Assembly (NCBI GenBank): GCA_029339505.1
Contig: JAQISU010000041.1
Span: 2,752,501 to 2,816,500 of the forward strand
Direction of reading: 5' to 3'
Length of the DNA: 64,000 nucleotides
From: Unio delphinus
Taxonomy: Eukaryota; Mollusca; Bivalvia; Unionida; Unionidae
In this document: piece by piece, positions 31,660-45,049 of the stretch
Layout: every line of letters starts with the position of its first letter
Numbering within the stretch: position 1 is the first letter of the stretch
Program-made: the position numbers and the translations under genes
Notes under the pieces: generated by a model
Told to the model about the DNA's origin: nothing
Database searches by the model: none
What the model saw: the letters and a program-made list of their open reading frames with translations, nothing else

Positions 31660-32295
31660 TTGAACTAAAAACTATATAACAACTCACAAAACTAAAGTCT
31701 ATATGCAAAACCCCAAAACTAAATATCTCAGTAAAACCTCAAAACTGGAAGCTACGAGTAAAACCACATAACTCAATTTCTGCGAGCAAAACGCAGAACT
31801 TGAAAGTCTAAGCAAATCCAGAGAACTTAAAGCTATCAGCTAAACCACACAACTTAAAGCTATAAGCAAAATCATAGAACTGAAAGCTATAAGCAAATCC
31901 AAAGAACGCAAAGCTATGAGTAAAACCGTACAATGTTAGGCTGTAAGCAAAACCAGAAATAGTAAAGCTATAAGCAAACAGAACTTTAAGCTATAAGCAA
32001 AACCACCAGAACATCAAGCTATAAGCAAAACCAGAGAACGGGATGCTATAGGCACAACCACAGAATGTAAAGCTACAATCAAAGCCAGAGAACATCAAGT
32101 TATAGGAAAAACCATATAACTTAAAGCTTAAAGCAAAGCCACAAACCTTAAAGTTATAAGCAAAACCAGAGAACTTAAAACTATAATCGAAACCACGTAA
32201 CTAAAAGCTATAAGCAAATCCAGAGAACTAAATGTTACAAGCGGAACCACATAAAATATATGTTATCAGCAAAACAATAGAATTACAAACTGAAA
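31660..32295. repeat. About 28-bp degenerate minisatellite, roughly 22 copies
   Basis: The core phrase aaagctataagcaaaaccag with agaactt recurs with variable spacing. Copies are clearly diverged, so this is an old array. Confidence 0.85.
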
Positions 32296-32925
32296 CTCGG
32301 AACATGCCGTATAATGAAAATATAGACCGTTAATGAATTTCAAAAAGGAGAGGTAATCAATGATAAGCCATGTGTAAGCAACATAAGCCTAAATAAGAAT
32401 GACTAAAAGCGATAAGCAAATCGCCATGATTTAGAATTAAATCACAACACATACCCCATGGAATTGTGTCTCTTTATTTGTGTTTACACATAGAGCATTT
32501 ACACAATTTGTTTGAAAACCATTTCTTTAAAGTGGGTTTTAAAATTGTTGACATATGAAATATACAATACATTTTTGACAAAGAAATCAGTTTGAATAAT
32601 GTACATGAGACATACATAATGTCAAATCATACAGATGTGAATTGTGCTGAATATTGTCGGCAATGAACTATCGCGTGAAAAAGCACGCTCGTGACGAGAA
32701 CACAGACATAGACTGAAACTGATAAGTTCTGATAGTTAATGGTCACATCATCAGTTTTATTGTTGTATTACATTCATTCACCATTGTATGGAAGACGTAA
32801 TGAGTGTATGGAAAGAAACAAACGTATGATTATGCAAATATTTAAGATTCAGTTTTTTAAAATCTACCTAGTATGTGTCACTGCCATAATGCTGATGTAA
32901 AATTAATGAATGAGCTATGCATCAG
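32296..32925. other. No gene seen
   Basis: AT-rich sequence upstream of a solo LTR; nothing recognised. Confidence 0.5.
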
Positions 32926-33728
32926 TGTTACGTATATTTGACGTAAGTCATTTATATTTATTTTTATTTTTGTTTGTTTGTTAGATTTAAATTTGGCATT
33001 TTAAGTTTTAAGATTAGTTCATTGAGGGGAGGTAACTTGTACTACAGAATAAACACCAGGTGTTGACCTCATTTCTGACCTGGTTTCATAGTTGTAAATA
33101 AGCTTTTAAAATGATTGGTTGGTTCCAAGGACATTGTGGAGTTTTAGATAAAACATCTTTCTATTTTAGTTGAGTCATACGCTGGGTACGTGAGTTTCTG
33201 AACGTAAAATTGTTCTGAAAGGTTCTAGAAGATCACGTGACCCCTTGTTTACGTAAAAACAAGCTATATAAAGTATGTTTTGAAGCGAGCTATTCAGTAG
33301 AAAATTGGTCTTTTAGAATATTAAGTCGTGTCTTTTTGAGTTATTATAAATTAACTTGTACTGGAAATTGTGTCAATTCGTTTGGATTAAGAGGAATTAT
33401 TTTATTATTTATCTGGGAAAGAGTTGTGCTCATAGAGATTTTATTAAGAACTGACTAAATCAAGTGACATCGTCCTCCATCTTGGATACTTCGCTGGAAT
33501 TCGAATTTAGAACTATTTGGACATTTTATAACCAGGGCTTTTGCCATTTCTCTAGTGGATAATATTTTGAATTATTTCGGATTAATTTTGGAATTAATTC
33601 TTAAAACCGTAAGTTTATTTTTCTTTTCTGAAAAATATTTGTACTCAATAAATTGTTTATAAAGTTTTTCAAGCTTGTTATTTTCACTCTTTCTATGTTA
33701 CTGTTTATTCGAGCCTAAGCATGTAACA
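32926..33728 (+). mobile_element. Solo LTR, family shared with 62506-63337
   Basis: Begins tgttacg and ends catgtaaca (TG...CA). Flanks atcag and atcat agree at 4 of 5 bases. Internal landmarks match the inverted copy at 62506: ttttcactctttct, tattcgagcctaagca, gtaagtttattt. It has a TATA-like ctatataaag at about 33267 and an aataaa-type signal near 33647, as an LTR promoter and terminator would. Confidence 0.75.
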
Positions 33729-33905
33729 ATCATAAATACTCCAAATATCTCTTTGCGTAACGATAAATATTTATTGTAATCACATTAATTTATATAATAC
33801 AGATAAGAATGTTGCCGGAATGAAATATTTTCAGACAAATTCAACAGTTCAACAGCATAATACCTCGAGACTTTTATATAATGTTCCAAGGATGACTTGA
33901 GGGAA
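33729..33905. other. No gene seen
   Basis: Short AT-rich spacer between LTR and LINE relic. Confidence 0.4.
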
Positions 33906-34240
33906 TCTTTCTTCCCACAACCCTGCTTTCACTTTCCCTCTTTCAGCTCGGCGAAGAAGATTTTCGTTTACTAGTCGCTCTTTGAACATTCTGGTCATGT
34001 GGGCTGTTCATCTTATCCGTGATTTCATCACCAGAATGGGGATGCTTAAATAAGGCCTGTCCATATGAGAACCATGGTGTCTGAGATACTGTCATGCTCT
34101 CCCATCATCACCAGTTTAATCAGGCAGTCCATGTGAAAGTGGTTCAGCTTCTTGTCATGACGTCCGTAGACCGTCCAGGTTTCGGATGTGTACGGCAGGA
34201 TTGGCGTCACAATATCTTTTTAGACCTTCCTTTACGCTGC
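33906..34240 (-). pseudogene. Second, different LINE relic (reverse transcriptase C-terminal end)
   Basis: Minus strand: ETWTVYGRHDKKLNHFHMDC near 34200-34130, then SDTMVL, and near 33950 FFAELKEGK in a shifted frame. The W-T-x-Y-x-x-H...L...F-H-x-x-C-L order is typical of the tail of RTE/Jockey-like LINE polyproteins and unlike copies A-C. Several stops. Confidence 0.6.
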
Positions 34241-35457
34241 AAACTGATGCCGCTTTCTTTCGACACGTTGCGCTATACATACATGCATGCAAATGAACTT
34301 ATATATGTTTTACGGCAATAATCCTAATTATTCATTAGGAAATAAACATATATTCATCAAATGTTTAATGCTTAGTTATTTATTTTTCATTGATTAACAG
34401 ATACGAACTTTAAATATATACACATTTTGACCCAGCATCACCATCGAATTTATAGATGTTAAGGCGTATTCATTAGCAGATATACACCTGCCAAATGACA
34501 ACCAATCTTTCATAGACTAATTTTGGTCCTAATAAAAAAGTCCGAACACGAATGGTCGGAACTCCAGAATGTAACGGATGCTGGCTAGATAAACACAGAC
34601 TATATAGAACGAGAATCATTCAAAGGACGCATGCAAGTAGGGTTGTCGAAATAAAACTTAGTTCTTTCAGCCGCGTTAGTTGATACATTATCTTGTTAAT
34701 CTATTTAGCACTTTTGCGGTAGTTGTTATTATTAGTCTTTTGAATCGCAACATTCATATAACGAATTGAATCGACGATTTAGTACTTTTTGCAACCCCAT
34801 TATTATATCTGCATTTTCCTTTCGTCGCTTTTTCTGTTCCTTTAAAATTGGAAACATCAGTTGCATTAGGTTCGATAAATTTTCAGTTTAACTAGTATTC
34901 TGTCTAAACAAACTAAATAGGATATTATTCAAAGTCCGTCGTTGCTATCTACAATCAGACTGTGAGGGTAATAGCTACTTAAAATGCATATCAAAAAGGA
35001 GTTTATACTTAACGAAGGAATAGAGCTTAGATCGTTCAGTCCTGAGGGATTTAGCGCATAACCAAAATAATGAATATTTTTGTCCTTCTGCCATGTCGTT
35101 GAGTTTGAATTTAATGTTATGTTCGTTTAGGGATTTTGATGCCTACTAATACCAATTGTCACATTGCTATGGGTTGTACTGGTAACGTGGTAATATCATT
35201 ATAATTTAAATTTCAAACGAAGTCGAAAAGTTTAACCATGTAGATTCATCTAAGGCACGAGAACTGTACCTCCTAAGAGGGCGCTCACCAGCTAGTATGT
35301 ACTTTTGAGAGAGTGACGTGTGTAAGTTGAAGTTCTTGGCATTTGAACATTCACATCGGAGAGAATGTTGGCATAGCTCTATGTTACTTTGATGTGATGT
35401 GGCTGATATTTTTTTCATATTGTACTGATGGAATTTGTACATGTTCTAAGCACAAAG
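34241..35457. other. No gene seen
   Basis: AT-rich, unique-looking sequence; open frames are short and unsupported. Confidence 0.5.
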
Positions 35458-35462
35458 GTAAC

Positions 35463-35663
35463 CAGCGGCGAACTTCTGTCAGGTAAACTAGGCAGTTGCC
35501 TCAGTCCCCAACCTCGGAGGGGGCCCCAGCTAGGGGCCGATATGGTATACATTGAGGACACATTACAGAGAAAATAATATGACAATGCTAAATTACCACA
35601 AAAAAGGGGCCCCCAGTCTGTTAACTGCCTAGGAGACCTGGGTCTCTATGTCCGGGCCTTCTG
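35463..35663. mobile_element. 201-bp MITE with 5-bp target duplication
   Basis: Flanked by gtaac at 35458-35462 and 35664-35668. The inner arms are inverted: ctaggcagttgcc with gagggggcccc on the left; ggggcccccag and ttaactgcctagg on the right. No coding capacity. Superfamily unclear. Confidence 0.65.
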
Positions 35664-35668
35664 GTAAC

Positions 35669-36646
35669 TAAAATGTCTGCTCCCTTATGCTAACAAAATC
35701 AGCCTTAATTTGTGTTAATTAAGTAACAGACTTTAGCACCTATTAAAACAGGGAAAATGAATTTTGCCCAGCTAGACAATACAAGCTTCTGCAAGAGCAA
35801 TGGATGAATTACTACATATATAAAATGTAAAACAAGTTATCGTCTATTTTTGTTCTTAAATTTACCTCTGATGTCCAAGAAGTGAAAATGACCAAGCGGC
35901 GCTAGCAGTTTTGTAAGATGTACCTCTGGAGTAAGGCCAAGCTGTATACTTTTTAACCCATATTACACCCAGCAAGCCTACGCCAAAATAGTGTAAATTA
36001 AAGGTTCTTTGAACAATACCTAAGAACATGCCAATAAAACTAGTGAAGAAACTCGGGGAAATTCCATTTCTTTAAAATTCTAACTCTTTGCAAAGTACGA
36101 GACTGTAGAGCGCCCTAAGTGATTGAACCGCTGTTTGCATGCACGATGTATGCTGGGAAGCTAATATGGTTTAATCCTCTCTTTCGCAACTGTTGTTATC
36201 TTCTTTAATAGAGTGTGTCGCATAACTAGAGTCAAATTGAAATATCCGGACTGTAAACTGTTTCTCTAGAGCTTGCTAATTACATTCTCTTTTTTTCCGC
36301 TCTTTGTCCTAATTAAATCATGACAAGTTTTTTTCTTTAATCTCTTGGGTATTGATTTTCTTTAATGAAAATCGAAAGTTCCAGTTATGCTTACTCGCCT
36401 CAACGGAATCAAATGAATAGTTTGTTCATATTAGTGCAAACCACGTAAACATAGAAAAACATTATATTGTTTTAACACACATCTCTAAATAACTGATCCT
36501 ATTTTTTCCCGTCTAGTATACAATTATGACTGTAATGTCTGAGAAGAATAATTAAGGACTGTTTAATTGTTTGTATTCAATCCTGCAAAACAGATCTTGT
36601 TATCAAAAGAACAAAAAGAACAATATTCTGACTTTGCATCTTGTAA

Positions 36647-36686
<40 letters not shown>

Positions 36687-38630
36687 ACACTGCATTAAGT
36701 GGGAATCCCTTTTCCTAGACCCACACTACACCAGTAATTTCCAAGGGTTAGCCGACTTAGTTGATCAGACTCAACTCTGAACCCATTCTTGTTTCTGCCA
36801 TTCCTCTCTCTCTTTCGTCAAATCCAATGTGGGGAATCCTGTCTGCTAATATTGTTGTGAAATTTACAGTATTACTGTTACGTGTTAATTATACAATTAT
36901 GTTATCATAGCATTCAATACAATTATGTTATCATAGCATTCAATGCCAATAACTTCGACTGCCAAAATCGGTTTTTCATGAGGCCACCGGGAAAATGGAA
37001 TTCGTGTCAAGAATAAATTACCACAACACCACAGCGCCTCAGTGTAAATAAGAATATTCATTTACCAGGTAGCGATTATGACGTTTTGGGAGTATTGTCG
37101 ACACCATTTACTCAGTTTGATATGGTTCATCAGTAGTGCTGAATGGATGTCAGTGCCTGTAATAAAACAAATAAAAATATTCACTCTGTGCTCAAATAAA
37201 ATGTTAATTGTTACTTTGTCGTTGGTTTCTGTTTTTGTCATTGCTAAAAGTTGATTAATTAATGGAATCGTATTGCGTTGTGTATAAAGTCGCTCTTGAT
37301 GTAAATTCAGATGTTGTATGGCTGTACCAGTAATACGTTTCAATTTAATATTTCATTGCTTTGAAAACATTGTGTCCTTGATGTGGCTTTCTGTCTTTCA
37401 GTATCAAGATAAACAGGGATCCTGACAGTCTCTTTTCAGTACAATATTCAACATTTATTTGCATGTTTTCTACATTGAAAAGATGAACAAATATTTCGTG
37501 CCATATAAAAACATTAAATAATTTCGAAACTCAAAATTATTATTACTTTAAGACTATTTTCAAAGAGTAATTTGTGATTGGAGAATTTTACATGGTGCGT
37601 TGTTAACAAGAGTATGGCTTTCAGATTAGAGAGATCTTTAAAATACTATGTAGAATGCAGTGAAAATAAAATGAGACGAGTAAGACCATACGACAGGTTT
37701 TGTTTGGAATTTGGAATGCAAACTCAAGGAAGTATTCTCTCTGCTTTTTCCCGCAAAAGTTGCGCAGAATTAAACTTCCTTTTTTTTTTCGATCACGAAA
37801 CTAAACTATTTTGTGTCTTTAGCTATATTCCAAGATCAACGTGCTGTTTGAAGACATGGTGCTTTTGTGTTAAAATATGCTCTATATTTAAGAATTAATA
37901 TATGATATATCTACCATTTTATTGATCATGCAAATCTATCATGCACAGTTTACTACTATCCAAACGTTGAACGTAGCTTTCGGGAAAGATCCGTTAATCA
38001 GGTCTCTTTTATTCCCCACTTTGATGTGCAAACTTTGGAGGCAGACATTAGGCCTTCGAGTACCAAAAGTTGCCCCTGTGATTTGCTTAACATCTGCAAG
38101 CTAGAGAACCGTTTGTGGTCTAAATACTAAAGGAGCGTTTTTTAATTATTCTTCTGATTTTGTTTCCTCTCAAATCAACCTGATCAGCATATTTTCTATT
38201 AGCGATAATGATATTTTATAAAAGTAAATCATAAGATACAAGATAACAATTCTGTATTACAGGTGTATGTTTGTCACAATAATTGCAGAATTTCAAAACG
38301 ATGGACAGATAACGGTACTCAACATTTATGTTTCGTCTTCTTGAATATCACCAGGTACGACATGCCCTCTTTAATCGATTTTATTTAAATTAAATTAAAT
38401 AAATACCTCATAAAGCTTCCTTCATATTGTAGCGACTTCCCCGCTGCATTTTAAGTTTTTATTGCATTAAATATTCCACTGTTAAAAATGGGACGATCAA
38501 GTTATTAATAGCCTTGTTGCGTAACGTGATAGGTCAGGTAATAATTGATGTATGCAACGGTCGAAGGTGAAAAGACTCTTGATTCAGATGCGTATGGTGC
38601 TCAGAGCAACAAGGTTAGTGACATGCGAGA
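35669..38630. other. No gene recognised; one CA tract
   Basis: Holds a (CA)n tract at 36647-36690 and a 21-base direct duplication of the phrase caattatgttatcatagcat near 36892-36942. The 106-codon frame at 37578-37898 shows no family feature and has poor codon structure. Confidence 0.45.
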
Positions 38631-38633
38631 AAG

Positions 38634-38774
<141 letters not shown>

Positions 38775-39382
38775 CAGGTAAACTTTCAACTGTATCCTTT
38801 AAATTGAAATAGATATTACATATAGTACATCTACCTCTAGATGGAATTTCGGTAAATATATCACTGTATGGACATTTCCATTTTAACATACATATACTGC
38901 TAATAGAATAAACTATATTGCAGAACCCTTACGTTGTATAATTAAATTATCCCCATGAAGACTAACTAAATAAGATCATTCATTAACGTTCGCTGATATT
39001 TCGCGATTAATCAAGCAAGATTTATCCAAATATTGTATGTGTGCCTATTTTGTTTTAAAATAAGGAGATATTGACCTGTTTCAAAATCAGCCGATAACAG
39101 GGCGATTTTCATGGAAATTAGTGTCAACGAGGAGTGCTTGGCTTTCCTTAAAGGCTTCTGCTTCGTTTATAGATCAATGTTTTGGGACTGAGTGAAGTAA
39201 TTTGCTTGGTTCATGAAGCTTTAGACAAATTCTCCACGTGGTGATAATTGAGACACTGTTATAATGCATGCTCAGCTAGTGTCATTCCAAATGTAGTCGT
39301 GGTCTAGTGTTGATTTACAATCCAATGTATCTGGGGAAATTCATATCCTGAGGAAAAATGGTAGGATAAACAAGTTCAAGTC

Positions 39383-40141
39383 ATGACCGCTAAAGATGTG
39401 TCTGGTTTCTTAACAATAGTCATTGAAGTTGCGATGATTGTAGTCAACATCTTTCCAATTTATGTCGGATGTAAATATAAACGACGCAGTGAACGATCAG
39501 CGGTTGATGAGATGATAATTTCCTTGAGCTGCTTCACAGTTATAATGGTTCTTCTCACCGCGCCTCTAGGACTGGTATACTATTTTAGGAGTTCCTTTGG
39601 AAATGCGTATGCTTTTTGTGAGATGTTCCAGTCATCTACGACATGTTTTCAGTTTTTTTCTCTGTTCATTATCTCCCTTTTATGTGTTAATAGGTTCCAA
39701 GAGGGATCGTATGCTACGAAAGGACACAATACTATCAGAGCTTGGTCAACGAGAACTACAGTGCTGTTGATCAGTCTCTCCCTTTTTATCAGCATTTTCA
39801 TTGCTATCCTTCCAGTGTTTGGAATGGTACCCCTTGCCGACGAACATTCAAACTTTACCTGTCATCTGTGGATCTCTAACAATGCAACCAGTATCATGCA
39901 GGGCATATATTTCATTGTCTACCTTATATTTGGGTACACGGACTTAGTAATTGTTGTGCTTGCCGTGGTAGGAATATTTTTAGAAATTAAGAAAGTAAAA
40001 CGGTTAATGTTCAACGGTGTGGTGGCTGGAGAACAGGACACAGTATTTGCAGATGATTCGTGTAGGCGATCATATATAGACTCGTCGAGATTAGCTTATC
40101 GCATGGCGGCAGTGTTCTACTTGACGTGGGTCCCATCACTG
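39383..40141 (+). CDS. GPCR exon 1 (TM1 to most of TM6)
   Basis: 253 codons from ATG 39383, the first Met ahead of TM1; only about eight residues precede the membrane segment. An upstream exon with a longer N-terminus cannot be excluded. Ends after CTG in TM6 with donor gtaagg, phase 0. Intracellular loop 3 is about 35 residues with an acidic patch. Confidence 0.88.
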
Positions 40142-43100
40142 GTAAGGCATTAAGTACAACACTTATTACGTATGTTACTTTTTTGTGGCTTTTCTATTGA
40201 AATACAGACATTTCATATTTTCATAACGAAATGTAAATTATGTTACATTATGCATAATGCGTCTGCAGATTAGTGTCTACGTTGTTTTTTGTATAGAATA
40301 CTTAAAAGAAACTGCATATAAAAAGATCACCCAGCGTATTCTGCGACGGCAAATTTGTGCATGTTGCAATTGGACTCGACTTACATGCGAGTAGAGACGG
40401 TATCAAATCATCTTTCTGTATCACTTTATCTTAGGAAGAAATGAACTTATAATTTTGATACGTAAAACTTTATCTAAATTTGCTTTTATAAATTAACTTT
40501 CACTGATATTTACCAGGTATAAATTTAAAACAAATTACCTAGAATATTTTGTTACACTTCTTTACCGTATCCTAATGAAACAAAGTGTAAATATGTAAGA
40601 AATGGTTACTTATGCAATGTCATTCCAGATGGGTGGTTAATGAATACAGATTAATCCTTTCAAACGTTTCTAGAAGACCTAAATACCAATAAGATAAATA
40701 TGGTAACCTTCCTGATACCAATGTTCCGTAGCATGTATTCGCCCAGGTAATAAATTCGTAATCTCATCAAGTTGAACATGACAAAATCGAGCGTACGAAA
40801 TGTTCTGTCATTATATCTGCACCTGATTGATTGTAAAACTTCATTCGGTTACATTAGCTCTTGGACAGAAAGTTGAATTTCGTCTACAAAATGAACAAAT
40901 TGCTAATAAATTAAAATGTATATACAGATCTCTGTTTTAAACAGATTCGTATTATTTAAACATTAATTTAAAGTATTTTGATGTTAACATTTGAAAGGAC
41001 GAATCTCATTTCATTGACGTATAATTTAGGAATGTAAAACAATGGCGACATTCATGGTTTGATGTATACATAGCATGGGGAACGCGGCGTTAGTGTTTCA
41101 CCATGCACTCTTCTACGTTTGCTTCTGAATGAAAACGAATTCTCCATTGCAAATAAGGTATATAAATTAAATATCAATCAGACAACCAGGGGACACTAAT
41201 TGAAACTTTAGTTTGATTTCATTAATAAATGTATGCCATTGCAGATTGTGCTAATTAATAGAAACTATTTTCTGATGCAGGTTTTAATTACCTTGAAGAA
41301 GCTGGATTTAGAAATCAGTGAAACTGCCGTTTCCTTTGCCCTCATTGGTACAACGCTGACAGGACTTCTAAACCCACTGATGTACGGACTGACGGACAGA
41401 ACCTATAGAGCAGGCTACAAGAAGCTAACAGAATGCGTGAAGAATACTTTTAGTTGCACAAGGAAACAATTTACAACGGTTCCATGTAAGTATTTATGGT
41501 TCCTAACGTGTTTTGAAAGAATTATTTCGATTCGCAGAAGAAAACAAAATTGTATATTGGTGATGACGTTGACACTTTCTCTCCCTCGCAGGTGTAATTG
41601 CTTTTGCTATTATAATAATTATGACATGAGCATCCTAACCCAACCTTGCAACCTTTCCCTTCTTTATATTGTAATTTTATCTTTCCACAAGAAATTGAAA
41701 GATAAATGTATTTGATATATTTTCTGCCCCCTTTCTCAATGCTGTATAATACAAAATCTATTCACAAGTGAGACGAAGGTTTGTAGACGTTTCCCTAAAC
41801 AAGTATGTTACTTGCATCAGAGGGGAAAATCGTTTATATATTCTTTTTAATTTTGCTTTCAGATATGTCACATAGAAATATATCGTTCTGAATGTTGTTA
41901 TTTTCATTTTATTTAAGCATCCATGATTAACTCTTGTGATACTTGCCATCAATTAATTTAAGCAGTTTTCGTGGTATTATAACATTTGTTTGGTCTGGGT
42001 TTACGACAAAATCGTTTCAAAAAAACCTGACAATTGTGTTATCCTGTGTCAGGAGTGTAATGGTAATTGCACTTTAGTCTGTGTAACCAATTTCAATCAT
42101 TGATGAGATCCGCACAGATCCGCAGTCAATTTTACAAATAATTATCGGAATATTTTTATTTATAACATCGCGCAGGTTCATCTAAAATGTCAAAGATACA
42201 CAGTTCTGCAGGCGTTTGAAAACCTGAAATTGTCTAAGAATTTGAAAGTTCTGGATTTCATAAATAAAATTATAATTGCAACACTAGAAGGAATGGTATG
42301 CATGTTACAATAAACCTCCCAAAGACGTATGCATGTTGCATGTAAAGTGGTAATAAAGTGAGGGTTGATATATGAACAGAAAGAACACGCTTGTGACTTT
42401 GACATATGAATTTATTGATTTTAGAGTCACATGATTGAGATTTCAGCTCGCTTGGGAAGTCATATTGACCACTTTTTCCTATAATCATGCAAACACAGTC
42501 GATACTCTGTATCAAAATACTCTTCTCGATTACTACTAGACGGTAGCTACTTCTCGATTTCTATATGTAAAATATATAATTATGTGATTTTAGCTTTCAC
42601 CAGTTCAATTATATTCAGTTATTTAACACTAGGTTTGTCCTTCAAAAACTTGTTTTATTGGTACCGACTCGTCTTTTTTTAAAAAACAAAACTTGATGCA
42701 CGATTAACCTGACCTGCATAACAAAAAATAAAAATGCTACGATGATTTGTTAATAAGACTGCTGTAAATTAATATAGTAATAAATGCTAAATAATGAAGA
42801 GATTGCCCTACAAATTCAAGTCAGGTCAAACGTTTTTCGGCATCTATTATTTTATTTTCTATAACAACTGATACTTCTCCCGTTCAATTTATTGAAATGT
42901 CCACTATGTACGTGACTTATTTTGTACTTGTTCTTGTTATTTATGTTTATTAGCATGCCGATGATGGAAACGGGGTAAGTAACTAGGCAAAGATGTTGAA
43001 GCCGTGACTGATTTACTACTTTATTTTAAGCAAAACCTTTTCTGAGCTCTGGCTTATAACGAAAAGTTTATTCTTTTTTCTCTTCATTTTTTTTCTTCTC

Positions 43101-43533
43101 CTTAGCCGTTTCAATGGAATATACGATCAATGGATCGAATGGTTCTGAAGGGTGTGACAGACACAATGAAATACCGCCAAGCATCGTGCCTGATTTATCA
43201 CAAATCTGTTCCACCGGAGTAGAAAACATAGCCTACGACGATCATTGCATACAACCGGAAGTGTCTAATCCTGAAGAGGAAATGCTCATTTGTCCTAGAA
43301 GTAATTCTCTAAATGAAAATATGGACATAATCGCTGCGGATGCTGATTCCCATTCGCTTCCGAGATCGGACAGGTCTGATGAATTCTTCGTCCATGAGTC
43401 AGAAGTGTGTTCGTCCTTAAGAAAAGTGTACTTGACGGACTCGTCACTTTTTTCGACGGAATCAGAATACAATACAACAGACGACTCTCTGGAGTCTGGC
43501 TTTGAGGGTCTGCTAGCGGAGAGTAATATGTGA
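39383..43533 (+). CDS. Class A (rhodopsin-like) GPCR, 3 exons, 463 residues
   Basis: Exons 39383-40141, 41281-41485 and 43106-43533 have consensus borders (gtaagg, atgcag, gtaagt, ccttag) and one continuous frame. Seven hydrophobic segments lie at about residues 9-30, 44-68, 84-105, 124-147, 172-200, 238-258 and 268-292. Cys79 and Cys160 fit the TM3-ECL2 disulfide; NFT157 and NAT167 are N-glycosylation sites in ECL2. Position DRY reads V-N-R-F (103-105), TM6 has WVP (249-251), TM7 has NPLMY (284-288). The short N-terminus and ECL2 recall prostanoid-type receptors, but the ligand is unknown. The last exon encodes a 140-residue acidic, Ser-rich cytoplasmic tail. It acts at the plasma membrane through G proteins by family knowledge. 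Confidence 0.88.
41281..41485 (+). CDS. GPCR exon 2 (end of TM6, TM7, helix 8)
   Basis: Starts at GTT after tgatgcag; an upstream cag at 41244 is an alternative acceptor, but it would add 12 residues (including NRN) into the TM6-TM7 segment, so I prefer 41281. Encodes SFALIGTTLTGLLNPLMYGL and a basic helix-8 region. Ends one base into a Ser codon at gtaagt. Confidence 0.82.
43106..43533 (+). CDS. GPCR exon 3 (cytoplasmic tail)
   Basis: Follows a long pyrimidine tract and cttag. Completes the Ser codon and continues VSMEYTINGS to AESNM and TGA. It is rich in Ser, Asp and Glu (for example SDRSDEFF, TTDDSLESG), as in arrestin-binding tails. Weaker homology evidence than exons 1-2, but the phase fits and the frame is open for 142 codons. 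Confidence 0.75.
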
Positions 43534-44982
43534 TCAGTCACTGTGAATCATTTAGGGATTTTTTTATATTTGTGCTAAAAGACACCAAAAATATCCTATT
43601 TTTAATGAAAAGATTTTAAACGCACGCGTCAACGGACATCGTAGTTTGACCAAAGGTAGAAAGAAATAGTGAGAAATGAAACGACAGGTCTTTGAAGTCG
43701 GTGCTACTCTTCATAAATGACTGGTATTGATAGTAACAGGTCATTCAAAGTTCTATTTTGGATTGGATTGATTAAACGTGTTGATCTGACGTTTTACTGT
43801 TAGAGTATTATTGGAATTGTGGAAATAGAGACTATTTTAGGCTATTTAAAATTTGAAGCATAATTTTGGCAAGTCAACTCAAAACGAATCAAACAATCCG
43901 ATAAGCTTTAATTTTGAAGCAACTCAATATCTTCTCTTGAGAAAAAAACACAACAAAAGATGGTCGGTACGATTTTAACTCATTCGCCTAAAATCGTTAC
44001 GAAGAAATCGATTGCACTAAGCTATGTTGTTAATATTGAGGTACATGTATCTTAAAAAAACTTAAATCGTTTGTAGTATGTAGTTAAATTTAATATCAAT
44101 ATTAAAATGAATATATATGAACATAAGGAACATATTATTTATAAATATTAGTATTTTTTCTGCAAATTCATTCTGATGGAAAAAGTTTCGTAACATAATC
44201 GAATGTATATACAAGTATGAAACAAAGAAACAAATAGTCATGCAAAGATTATTAGGATTGAACTTTACAGCAACTCTACACTAGTTTTATGGTGTCGATT
44301 AAAAATTGAGTTCCAAAAAATATGATTTTACAAAAAAAATGTAAAAGAACACTATTGCAGACAAAGCCGTTCAATAAAGGATGAAGTTTTATACTGCAGA
44401 AGATAAAATATAAAGACGTCGAAACTCTGTAAGAGTTGTATACAATAAACGAGAAAGTAAAACATTTTTTTTATAGATCATTACCAAAAAAGAGGAAGAA
44501 AGAAAGTAAATAGATAGAGTAGTACATAATAAGAATAATTAAAACGGATTGATGCAGGTTTCATGATCACTAAGTAACGAAGAATAAAACACATACACCA
44601 TCCCTAACGGCTTTTGTATACTATTTCTGGTCGTTTGATTGGATTAAAACAATTTAATTAGACAAACATTGAAAAATATTATGGACACATACACTATGAA
44701 ACTATTGCTTTAAAATCTGTCTTATAAAGAACTTCATACTATTTTAACATCTGGTATCGACGTAATGTTTGCGTACCGTGGTATTTGCTGGCAATTTTTA
44801 TTTCGATGAGTTTTCTATTATTTGTGTTTTTGTATCGCTTTTACACTTTCTCAATCGTCATTTTGTTTGGATATCATTTTGACCATTTTTGATGCATTTT
44901 GACCTTTATTGAGACCTTTGTAACCACTAATGTACACACAAAAAACGTTCAATTCTCAATTCAGTACTTTACACAATTATTA

Positions 44983-45049
<67 letters not shown>

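Noticed and set aside
37578..37898. A 106-codon gene
   Set aside because: Phe/Cys-rich, no recognised motif, no splice or poly(A) context; most likely a chance frame.
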